A DNA stretch of 40,139 nt. Source: Alkaliphilus pronyensis (GTDB taxonomy: Bacteria; Bacillota; Clostridia; Peptostreptococcales; Natronincolaceae). Position numbers and translations under genes: made by a program. Shown here piece after piece: positions 34,306 to 40,139 of this stretch; within the stretch, counting starts at the first letter, position 1; the number at the start of each line of letters is the position of its first letter. Below the pieces are notes generated by a model. That model was not told the origin of the DNA. It searched no databases and saw only the letters and a list, made by a program, of their open reading frames with translations. Location of the stretch: positions 1 to 40,139 of the forward strand of contig NZ_WBZC01000016.1 of NCBI RefSeq assembly GCF_009017275.1, read 5' to 3'.

Positions 34306-34508
34306 ATGTTACAGGAAAAAAATAAAAACAAAAAAACACATACTCCAAAGCCCTCAAGCCCAAATAAAAACAACCCACACATGTTACAGGATATAAACTA
34401 TACCACTTTCTATTCCTAATCTAGTAACAAACCATTATCAATACCTATGAAATCAAAGGAAAAATAGGTGTAACTTTAAGATATAGTGTATTTTGAGAAT
34501 GTTACAGG
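34306..34508. repeat. Three direct ATGTTACAGG repeats
   Basis: Copies at 34306-34315, 34381-34390 and 34499-34508, all in the same direction. They span the non-coding region. Likely protein-binding sites, unproven. Confidence 0.7.
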
Positions 34509-34540
34509 TGTAAAAATACCATTAATTACTAAAATGTTAG

Positions 34541-34789
34541 TCAATTATCCACTACTGGAACAGGCTTATTATACTGTAATTTAATACCGCATTCATTACA
34601 TTTTGCTATATACTTTATGGGGTTATAATCAAGTTTATCAACAAGAGCTTTAATTATTCTATAATCTGATTTAAAACAAAGGGGGCATACAAATCTATTA
34701 TTAATCCATACAGCATCTCTTTTAATTTTTCTATTCTTATGTAAGTTGGGCCTAGTTGGTATTTTTTCTATTGGAAAAACAATACTCAC
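34541..34789 (-). CDS. Small zinc-ribbon protein
   Basis: 82 residues. CPLCF (about 35-39) and CNECG (about 64-68) form two CxxC knuckles about 26 residues apart, a zinc-ribbon arrangement. The first 30 residues are basic. It follows the Rep-like gene by 25 nt and is its likely operon partner, perhaps in replication control. The family is not recognised. Confidence 0.6.
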   Translation of the reverse strand: MSIVFPIEKIPTRPNLHKNRKIKRDAVWINNRFVCPLCFKSDYRIIKALVDKLDYNPIKYIAKCNECGIKLQYNKPVPVVDN

Positions 34790-34814
34790 TATATCAACTC
34801 CTTAATTAATCTAT

Positions 34815-35657
34815 TTATTGATCATGACAGCATTTGTCAGTTATGCCAACCTCCAGAATTGCATTATACAAGAGTGCTTGAAAATACTTAACACTATTTA
34901 TTATTTTAGTATTCTTTGATATTCTCTTAAACTTTAAATAAGCCATATCCACAGCTTCTATTGATATTTGCTCTAACCTGTCTCTGATATTTAATTGACT
35001 GACTATAAGACCATCAACCTTTAACTCATTACTCAAGTACATTTGAGCTATAGATTCTGTTAAAAAGTTTCCTTCAGAACCTGAATACAAATAAACTTGT
35101 GCTTTGTTTAAAATCTCTTGTATGTTTTTGTTTATTAATTTTTCCTCTTCTTCTCTTTGATTTATATTTATATTATTATGAAGAAGAGGATTGTTATAAT
35201 TAGTATTGTTAAATAAGTTAACTTCGGGTGCACCGTGTGCACTAGGGTGGTGCATACTGTGCACTACCCCTGGTGCATGTGGTGCACTAGGTGGTGCATG
35301 CTGTGCACTACCTTCATCATTAACCTTTGCAGATAGTATGGTGTATAAGTTACTCATGTTACTACTAGATTCTAACTTCTTACGTGCTTCTTTCAGTAAT
35401 AGTCCTTTACTTATTAATCCGTCGATAGCATCAACGGCCTTTCTCCTACTCATTCTTCCTTTTTGAGCTATGGTTTTATAGCTGGGAAAGGCTTGATCTT
35501 CTTTATTGGTATGTCTTGAGATTACCTGATAAGCCATTTTCTCGTATATATCTAAATCCTCTCTGTCAATCAGGTCATTTTCTGTATCAAACCAACCTTT
35601 GTATCTTCCATCCCTCAACTGTCCATTATCTCGCTGATCTTGAATTAAATCACTCAA
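34815..35657 (-). CDS. Winged-helix Rep-like protein (candidate replication initiator)
   Basis: 280 residues, TTG start with GAGGGGG 7 nt upstream. Residues about 30-108 form a winged helix of the HTH_36 type (LDIYEKMAYQVISRH, FPSYKTIAQKGRMSRRKAVD, LISKGLL). A low-complexity His/Ala/Pro segment (119-145) is encoded by the iteron-like DNA repeats. The C-terminal half is helical and unassigned. Such HTH proteins beside parMR act as initiators or replication regulators on clostridial plasmids. It is the only replication-type gene in the window. It could instead be a DnaD-like helper or a transcription factor. Confidence 0.65.
   Translation of the reverse strand: MSDLIQDQRDNGQLRDGRYKGWFDTENDLIDREDLDIYEKMAYQVISRHTNKEDQAFPSYKTIAQKGRMSRRKAVDAIDGLISKGLLLKEARKKLESSSNMSNLYTILSAKVNDEGSAQHAPPSAPHAPGVVHSMHHPSAHGAPEVNLFNNTNYNNPLLHNNININQREEEEKLINKNIQEILNKAQVYLYSGSEGNFLTESIAQMYLSNELKVDGLIVSQLNIRDRLEQISIEAVDMAYLKFKRISKNTKIINSVKYFQALLYNAILEVGITDKCCHDQ
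35228..35313. repeat. Four ~22-bp iteron-like repeats inside the rep gene
   Basis: Eight GTGCAC or GTGCAT hexamers start at 35228, 35237, 35250, 35259, 35273, 35282, 35294 and 35303. They fall into four units, each with two hexamers 9 bp apart, and the units repeat every 22, 23 and 21 bp. A unit reads about GTGCATNCTGTGCACTA. Two helical turns per unit is typical of initiator-binding iterons. The total shift is a multiple of three, so the reading frame is kept. Confidence 0.8.
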
Positions 35658-35686
35658 GTTAAATCCCCCTCTCTAGCAGAAGATAA

Positions 35687-35915
35687 AAGGTAATACTCTT
35701 ATAGATATGTGTTACCATATGTGAAGTTATTCTTTTTATGTTTATTGAAATAGCTTAATTATATTGGTGTTACCTTTTTATTAAATGTTGCTATATTTAA
35801 AGACATATTACATTAAAAAGGTATTACTAAATCGAATAAAATAAAAATAGGTATTACTAATAGTGCTAATAATATAATAAAAAGTTGAAATTTAAATATT
35901 TGCTTAGTACTACCT
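35687..35915. repeat. AAGGTADTACTAA repeat cluster between rep and parR
   Basis: Copies: AAGGTAATACT at 35687, AGGTATTACTAA at 35819 and 35849, the inverted form TTAGTACTACCTT at 35904-35916, and diverged inverted forms GTTACCATAT near 35710 and GTTACCTTTT near 35769. The 252-nt spacer has no gene. It may be the ParR-binding centromere, Rep-binding sites or an operator. Confidence 0.65.
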
Positions 35916-36245
35916 TTTAACTGATGCGAAGGTATTTTCTAAAACATCAAAATCATCTATATCACTTATATCTATCATTTCTACTTCTTTAATCTCTTTA
36001 TTATCAACATGTTGTATAGGTTTCTTTTTTACATTGACATTATCAAATGATAATTCCATTTTTAAGTTATCCATCATATATTTTAGTTTCAATGCTTCAG
36101 TAATTAGTTGATTAATGCTTTTATAACCATACTTTTCGTAGCTGTTTAACCAGTCATAGAAGCTATTATCTCCTTTTATAACAGGTGTCTTATAGCTTGT
36201 TGTCATACCTGGTGTTAGCTTTTTTCTTCCTACTTTCTTCTTCAT
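35910..36245 (-). CDS. parR: ParR-like partition DNA-binding protein
   Basis: 111 residues. The N-terminal region (PVIKGDNSFYDWLNSYEKYG, KSINQLITEALKLKYMM) has the ribbon-helix-helix look of ParR; the acidic C-terminus (EMIDISDIDDFDVLENTF) would contact the ParM filament. It starts one nt after the parM stop. Call based on gene order and architecture. Confidence 0.78.
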   Translation of the reverse strand: MKKKVGRKKLTPGMTTSYKTPVIKGDNSFYDWLNSYEKYGYKSINQLITEALKLKYMMDNLKMELSFDNVNVKKKPIQHVDNKEIKEVEMIDISDIDDFDVLENTFASVKR

Positions 36246-36246
36246 G

Positions 36247-37392
36247 TCATTCTACCTCAATCTCTTCATTACTAAATATCTGTTTTTGAGTTTCTTTCTC
36301 CTTTACTGCGTTAAACTTAGCTTCTAAGAAATATCCTCTAGCATCTTCAAATAATGGGTCTGAAGACATTATTGTTGGCACTCCTGGTATGAAATTATGT
36401 AGTTCTCTTTCTGTCATTATTGAGGTGCCTCCTGATATAAATAAAGCTCCTGCTTCACCTATATCCATACCTTTCATTTCAACCTTATCAAAGAATTTAG
36501 TTTTAAGTAATGAAACCATGTTTGCAAATGGTTGCTTTTGTATTTCTTCAAGATTAATTGTTTTTCCCTTGTATTTAACTTTAGGATAATTTCTAATTAA
36601 ATAATCAAGCTTTACCTTTGTTACATCGTAGCCATATTCTTTATATAGTTTTGATCTAATCTCATTTAATGGGTTACTACTCCCCACTGGTAGCCCGAAA
36701 AAGCCGTAGGATTCAAACTGCATTTTTGAATTCATAAATGCGACATCTGAAGTAGATGAACCAATGTTTAATCCAATAATACAGCCTTTTTCTAAGTGTC
36801 TTTTAACATCGTTATTGGGCTTAAGATCATCTGTATAGCACATAGATACTACTGAAGCTGTTCCCTCGGGTTTAAAATGAACATCTGGTATTTTAACCTT
36901 TACAACTGCATCTCTGAATAAAGGATGTTTAAATACAACCTTATACTCATGTTTTAATACCTGAGTAAATGAGTTTAATAACTGAGGTTGTTCAAAGTAC
37001 TCCTCTGTCGGCACTCCTGTACCTAATCTGTAGTAGGCAACAATTTGCTCCTTTGGTTTATAATTTGCATATGCAAGGTGGGTCACCAGCTTTACTATTT
37101 CATCATTACCTGTTTCAACATCTTGAAACTTAGGTATTCCATTAGTTGACCATCTCAAGTCTCCTCTGTTAAACCGATATGCCATGCTACCTACAAAGTA
37201 TCTTCCAAGAAACTCTTCATTTCTGTAAATATCTACATCTAAAAAGTTTATTAAGTCACCTGTTTCCTCCTCCAATGTCCTCCTTTCATATCCACTACAA
37301 ATTGCATTCATGTTGATTATTTTTCTATCCTCCAGGTAGAGTTTATTGTTTAGCCTCCCTGGATCCCATCCAGCTATAATTTTTTCGTGCAT
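36247..37392 (-). CDS. parM: ParM-type actin-like plasmid segregation protein
   Basis: 381 residues from the ATG at 37392, which has AAAGGAGG 7 nt upstream; an in-frame ATG at 37437 lies before a terminator-like hairpin. Actin-fold motifs: phosphate 1 AGWDPGRLNNKLYL at the N-terminus, phosphate 2 IIGLNIGSSTSDVAF, and adenosine motif LFISGGTSIM. It would polymerise with ATP to push plasmid copies apart with ParR. pCW3 also carries a parMRC system. Confidence 0.92.
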   Translation of the reverse strand: MHEKIIAGWDPGRLNNKLYLEDRKIINMNAICSGYERRTLEEETGDLINFLDVDIYRNEEFLGRYFVGSMAYRFNRGDLRWSTNGIPKFQDVETGNDEIVKLVTHLAYANYKPKEQIVAYYRLGTGVPTEEYFEQPQLLNSFTQVLKHEYKVVFKHPLFRDAVVKVKIPDVHFKPEGTASVVSMCYTDDLKPNNDVKRHLEKGCIIGLNIGSSTSDVAFMNSKMQFESYGFFGLPVGSSNPLNEIRSKLYKEYGYDVTKVKLDYLIRNYPKVKYKGKTINLEEIQKQPFANMVSLLKTKFFDKVEMKGMDIGEAGALFISGGTSIMTERELHNFIPGVPTIMSSDPLFEDARGYFLEAKFNAVKEKETQKQIFSNEEIEVE

Positions 37393-37423
37393 TGTTTTTC
37401 CTCCTTTTTTTGTTTTTGGTATT

Positions 37424-37447
37424 AAAAAAAGCCCCAATGTTGGCTTT
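37424..37447 (-). terminator. Terminator upstream of parM
   Basis: On the minus strand AAAGCCAACATTGGGGCTTT is followed by T4 and AATA. It isolates parM from transcription of the small-gene array upstream. The rest of the 37393-37518 spacer is AT-rich and shows no clear repeat. Confidence 0.65.
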
Positions 37448-37518
37448 GTATTGTTGTTTTGCTTAGCTAGAATAAGTTTAAGTTTGATTCACTTTATCAC
37501 ATAATTATTATACAATTG

Positions 37519-38217
37519 CTAAATACCTGATTTTAATAATGGCGTTTCATCATAATCACTGTCAGTAATTTTATCGGCTATACTAAATTTTTTGCCATCT
37601 TCACAGCCTTCATAGTAAACATCAGAAAATCCTCGAAAAGATGTATTTATATTAATTCTTTTTTTGAAGTTAATCTGGCTATGTGCTTCTACAACTTCTC
37701 TATCTTTAACTAGTATTAACCCCCAATCTTGATTAACACGTTTTTGTTCTTCATATTTTTTTTGCAGCCCATTTATGAAACCCAATGCATAATCATTTTC
37801 TAGTCCTTTGGTGCTATATCCATCTCTTACCTGTATATATCTTAACCTTTTAACTTTACTATCAATACAATCAACTGCATACTCTAATACAATATTGCAT
37901 ATATCTATATCCTCATCTCTGCCAAAAAATGCTATAGTATGTGTTCTTCTCGTTTTAAAGTAACAATAACAACCAAAATTATCGGCAATCAATTTAGCAA
38001 GTTGAGCTTTCCACTTTGCCTTAGTAAATGATACTTTGCTAACCTTCTCTTTTATTTTACTATCATATATTTTTGACTCTCTCACTTCTTTAAGTGATAA
38101 CTTATGTCTAACAAGTAGCTCTTGGGCTTTTAGCATGGATAACTGGGCTTCATACTCATTACTACTCTCGCTCAATGCTAGAAGTTTTTTTATTTTCTCA
38201 ACTATCTTTGCATTCAT
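37519..38217 (-). CDS. DUF2786-like protein
   Basis: 232 residues from the ATG at 38217 (GTGAGG 6 nt upstream). The N-terminus IVEKIKKLLALSES then EAQLSMLKAQELLVRHKLSL matches the DUF2786 helical domain, widespread on plasmids and phages. The middle (FTKAKWKAQLAKLIADNFGCYCYF, TIAFFGRDEDIDICNIVLEYA) matches the usual partner domain. Function unknown; no catalytic motif. Last gene of the leftward small-gene array. Confidence 0.75.
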   Translation of the reverse strand: MNAKIVEKIKKLLALSESSNEYEAQLSMLKAQELLVRHKLSLKEVRESKIYDSKIKEKVSKVSFTKAKWKAQLAKLIADNFGCYCYFKTRRTHTIAFFGRDEDIDICNIVLEYAVDCIDSKVKRLRYIQVRDGYSTKGLENDYALGFINGLQKKYEEQKRVNQDWGLILVKDREVVEAHSQINFKKRININTSFRGFSDVYYEGCEDGKKFSIADKITDSDYDETPLLKSGI

Positions 38218-38279
38218 TATTTTCCTCACTTTCCGCAATAATATTGTTGCATATAATTCTAAATCCTTGTTATGCGTAA

Positions 38280-38588
38280 CTAATCAATATTTAAAACAAG
38301 TTTGTTAGTTTTACACTTTGGACATTGAGAAAAATAACCTCCCTGTTCATCACTTACAATGTAGCCACCCCTTTTAGATAACTCGTACAAAAGGATTGGC
38401 ATCGTCATTAATTCGTATTCTTCTGATGTATCATAGTCGCAATTTTCACAGTTCGCCCATAAGTTCCTTTCACTTTCTTCTTTTTTTGCCAAGTGCTTAA
38501 AAGCCTTGAAACATTCATGTTCTACAAGTTTTCCATTTGCATTTTTAAAATCTAACTTTTCAAACTTTTTTACAATTTTGTGATACAT
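38280..38588 (-). CDS. Small cysteine-containing protein, unknown
   Basis: 102 residues with two CxxC knuckles, CENCDY (about 47-52) and CPKCKT (about 89-94), so one zinc ribbon with a long insert is likely. GGAGAG upstream of the ATG at about 12 nt. No family recognised. Its neighbours are similar small Cys-rich genes with the same intergenic motif, which suggests a set acquired or regulated together. Confidence 0.55.
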   Translation of the reverse strand: MYHKIVKKFEKLDFKNANGKLVEHECFKAFKHLAKKEESERNLWANCENCDYDTSEEYELMTMPILLYELSKRGGYIVSDEQGGYFSQCPKCKTNKLVLNID

Positions 38589-38633
38589 TTTAATTTATCT
38601 CTCCTTCGCCTAATATTAAATCCTTGTGATGCG

Positions 38634-39320
38634 TTACAGTGTCATAGTTTCTATATTTACCACTTTCCAGCAAGTAGGTTGATATCCGTATTTTTTAGCC
38701 CAATCAAATAACACTTCATTCAATTTTTCTTCTAGTTCATCACGATGCTCTTTCTTCACATCTTCCAAATAAGTTTCGGCAGCTTCTCCTACTTCGTCAT
38801 ATACACTTTCTGAAATTCGTTCTAGCAACCAATCTGTATCTATTCCAGGCATTGAGATTTCTAATTTTTGTCCAACTTCAAACGTAACTACACCCTCATT
38901 TTTCGCCATTATTTTCCCAGCTCTAATTGCTTCTTCTTTTGTAAAAAACCATATTCCTGTTGTCCAGATATCTCTGTTACAATATTCATATGTCCAATCT
39001 TTTTCAATCTTTTCAATGTCTTCTGCAAATTCCTTTCCTACTCTTCCAATATAAAAAGAATCTACTCCCTCTAATTTAGCTAGTTCTATACCTTTTTCAA
39101 TAGCCTCACACTTTTCATCTAACGAATCACAAAATTTCCCTTTTTCATTTAAGCCATAGCACCATTTTCTATTTTCCTTGAAAACTGTTGATAAAATCCC
39201 CGCTATTTCCTCTTTTGTCATTTCATGCCCACAAACTTTACAAATTTTCTTTCCTTCGACTTGAAAAAATTTACCTTCATTGCATTGCCCACAAATAATA
39301 TCGTAGATTTCTAAACTCAT
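38634..39320 (-). CDS. Zinc-finger-headed protein, unknown function
   Basis: 228 residues from the ATG at 39320, which has AAAGGGGA upstream; the frame runs further but into the next gene. CGQCNEG (about 10-16) and CKVCGHE (about 28-34) make an N-terminal zinc ribbon; the remaining 190 residues are acidic, with a C-terminal helical part (EAAETYLEDVKKEHRDELEE). The first 100 residues after the finger resemble no family I know. Confidence 0.6.
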   Translation of the reverse strand: MSLEIYDIICGQCNEGKFFQVEGKKICKVCGHEMTKEEIAGILSTVFKENRKWCYGLNEKGKFCDSLDEKCEAIEKGIELAKLEGVDSFYIGRVGKEFAEDIEKIEKDWTYEYCNRDIWTTGIWFFTKEEAIRAGKIMAKNEGVVTFEVGQKLEISMPGIDTDWLLERISESVYDEVGEAAETYLEDVKKEHRDELEEKLNEVLFDWAKKYGYQPTCWKVVNIETMTL

Positions 39321-39381
39321 TTTTTTATTCCCCTTTCGATTTTTGATATTGCGTATAAATATTAATCCTTGTAATGTGGCA

Positions 39382-39672
39382 TTATTCATTAAAGACCATA
39401 TGCTCACATTCTTTGCAAATATCACTAGGTTCATCATCAGAATATGACCTTTGATAACCTCTACATTTCCCATTATCTAACTTTTCAGCATTAGCACACC
39501 TATTGTTTTTTTTAGTTTCATTCGCTAGATTTACTAATTCTTTAAGGCTGTCAAATCTTATAAGAAATGTTAATATTCTATCTGTTAATTGAATATCTCT
39601 ACCATAACAGTTTTGTATTTCTTCTCTAGCTTCTTCCAATAATTCTTTAGCTTCATTTAACAATTCATTCAT
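39382..39672 (-). CDS. Small coiled-coil plus Cys-cluster protein
   Basis: 96 residues. An acidic helical start (LNEAKELLEEAREEIQ) and four to five Cys in the second half (RCANAEKLDNGKCRG, ICKECEH), possibly one metal site. AAGGGGAAA precedes the ATG. Unknown function. It ends 61 nt before the zinc-headed gene. Confidence 0.55.
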   Translation of the reverse strand: MNELLNEAKELLEEAREEIQNCYGRDIQLTDRILTFLIRFDSLKELVNLANETKKNNRCANAEKLDNGKCRGYQRSYSDDEPSDICKECEHMVFNE

Positions 39673-39726
39673 AAATTTCCCCTTCTTTCTGCGACTTATT
39701 ATGTCGCCTTATATTAAAAGCCCCAA

Positions 39727-39933
39727 TCAACCCCATGTGCCATTCGAATAATAATGATACCATTCTCCATTGGCTAGTCGAACACAAATAGTATTGTTTT
39801 TATCTATCCATACTTTTACAATTTTCATATTCATCTTTCTTTCATAACCATTGCAGGCAACATGATTCTTATGCACATTAAACATATGTCGTTTTTGTTC
39901 CTCAGTTAATTTTGATAAACCTTGAATTTTCAT
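39727..39933 (-). CDS. Small basic protein, unknown
   Basis: 68 residues, basic N-terminal half (LSKLTEEQKRHMFNVHKNH) and an aromatic C-terminal end (GEWYHYYSNGTWG). AAAGGAGGG precedes the ATG by about 8 nt. First gene of the leftward small-gene array, with its own promoter upstream. No family recognised. Confidence 0.55.
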   Translation of the reverse strand: MKIQGLSKLTEEQKRHMFNVHKNHVACNGYERKMNMKIVKVWIDKNNTICVRLANGEWYHYYSNGTWG

Positions 39934-39979
39934 AAAACAAAACCCTCCTTTTTTAACACTTGCTGATAATGTAATGCTA

Positions 39980-40009
39980 CTTATATCTTTTTTCAGTTCT
40001 GCATAACAA
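39980..40009 (-). promoter_or_regulatory. Promoter of the small-gene array
   Basis: On the minus strand TTGTTA (40004-40009), an 18-nt spacer and TATAAG (39980-39985), about 45 nt upstream of the first small gene. Reasonable sigma-A match. Confidence 0.55.
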
Positions 40010-40043
40010 GTCCAATAACATTTTCATATAATTGTTTTTGCAA

Positions 40044-40070
40044 AACAAAAAAGCCTATCTCTAAGCTTTT
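40044..40070 (-). terminator. Possible terminator at right edge
   Basis: On the minus strand AAAAGC...GCTTTT with an inner TA/TA pair, followed by TTG and TTTTG. Weak stem. It may end whatever gene enters from the right edge. Confidence 0.4.
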
Positions 40071-40139
40071 CTAATGGTTGGCAGGTAGTTATTAAAATGT
40101 ATTCCTGTTGACACTTCCCCCAGGGTATGTTCCAATAGG

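Larger units (their letters stand above)
34171..34540. other. Candidate oriT region, no gene
   Basis: This untranslated stretch upstream of tcpK carries an 11-bp perfect inverted repeat (34220-34243), three ACGAYG repeats phased at exactly 10 bp (34253, 34263, 34273) and three copies of ATGTTACAGG (34306, 34381, 34499). A repeat-dense spacer next to the relaxase accessory gene is where oriT lies in pCW3. The operon promoter must also be here; no clear -35/-10 pair was found. Confidence 0.6.
38249..39727 (-). repeat. Recurring intergenic motif in small-gene array
   Basis: On the minus strand, just after the stop of successive genes, ACAAGGATTTA with CGCAT before it and an AT-rich ATTA/GGCG after it recurs: 38249-38276, 38607-38633 (best copy, ACAAGGATTTAATATTAGG), 39351-39380 (ACAAGGATTAATATT). 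A partial form (TTTTAATATAAGGCG) lies at 39705-39727. The spacers otherwise differ. Confidence 0.6.

Noticed and set aside
34145-34378. 77-codon minus-strand frame across the candidate oriT
   Set aside because: Overlaps the tcpK start out of frame, no ribosome site, and runs through the repeats.
40092-40139. End of a protein gene entering from the right on the minus strand
   Set aside because: Fifteen codons up to a TAA, no recognisable family, and no start if the ends are joined.
1-40139. CRISPR arrays, tRNA, rRNA or intact insertion sequences
   Set aside because: None found on reading both strands; the regular repeats present are iteron-like or operator-like, not spacer arrays.

Overview
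The window is about 40 kb of AT-rich DNA that reads as most, perhaps all, of a conjugative plasmid from a low-GC clostridial Firmicute. Support for the host: strong AAGGAGG ribosome binding sites, many TTG and GTG starts, an SLH-domain protein, Bacillus/Clostridium-type LexA boxes, and a transfer region of the Tcp type known from the Clostridium perfringens plasmid pCW3. No rRNA, tRNA, CRISPR array or intact insertion sequence was seen. The genus is not resolved.

Layout. 0.08-4.1 kb: a leftward three-gene cassette encoding a nucleotide-cyclase-like protein, a Hsp90-like (GHKL) ATPase and a radical SAM protein. Divergent from it is an ImmA/IrrE-type protease gene with a LexA box over its predicted transcription start. 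5.1-7.2 kb: an orphan D12-class adenine methylase with a small partner, then an SOS-type promoter driving a LexA-DNA-binding-domain mini-protein and an internally deleted Y-family polymerase. 7.2-9.4 kb: a decayed stretch, two translationally coupled membrane proteins and a YdjM-like membrane hydrolase. 9.45-17.0 kb: a ~1960-residue surface protein, an SLH cell-wall protein and an HD-GYP phosphodiesterase. 17.1-17.5 kb: a type I toxin-antitoxin pair (holin-like 32-aa toxin plus convergent antisense RNA), too small to stand out as an ordinary ORF.

17.5-34.2 kb: one leftward block that fuses two machines. The downstream half is a Tad/Flp pilus set (CpaB, two TadE-like pseudopilins, Flp-like pilin, TadC, TadB, CpaF/TadA, CpaE/TadZ). 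The upstream half is a Tcp conjugation set (TcpK-like, TcpM tyrosine-recombinase-like relaxase, TcpA coupling ATPase, TcpC, TcpD, TcpE, VirB4, VirB6, M23 hydrolase). Gene spacing is tight and genes overlap across the boundary, so they are probably co-transcribed. The untranslated region upstream of tcpK carries an 11-bp perfect inverted repeat, phased 10-bp repeats and dispersed repeats, and is the best candidate for oriT.

34.5-37.4 kb: maintenance module, with a winged-helix Rep-like protein whose gene contains four ~22-bp GTGCA iteron-like units, a repeat-rich spacer, and ParR and ParM. 37.5-39.9 kb: small cysteine-rich or uncharacterised genes separated by a recurring intergenic motif.

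How it fits together: Rep and ParMR maintain the plasmid, TcpK/TcpM process oriT, and TcpA with VirB4 and CpaF power DNA and pilus traffic. The Tad-like pilus and the giant adhesin, with SLH anchoring, may provide cell contact. HD-GYP may link this to c-di-GMP. The toxin-antitoxin pair stabilises inheritance, and two LexA boxes connect the left end to DNA damage. The most promising candidates for something undescribed are the cyclase-like/GHKL/radical SAM cassette and the Tad-Tcp hybrid transfer apparatus.
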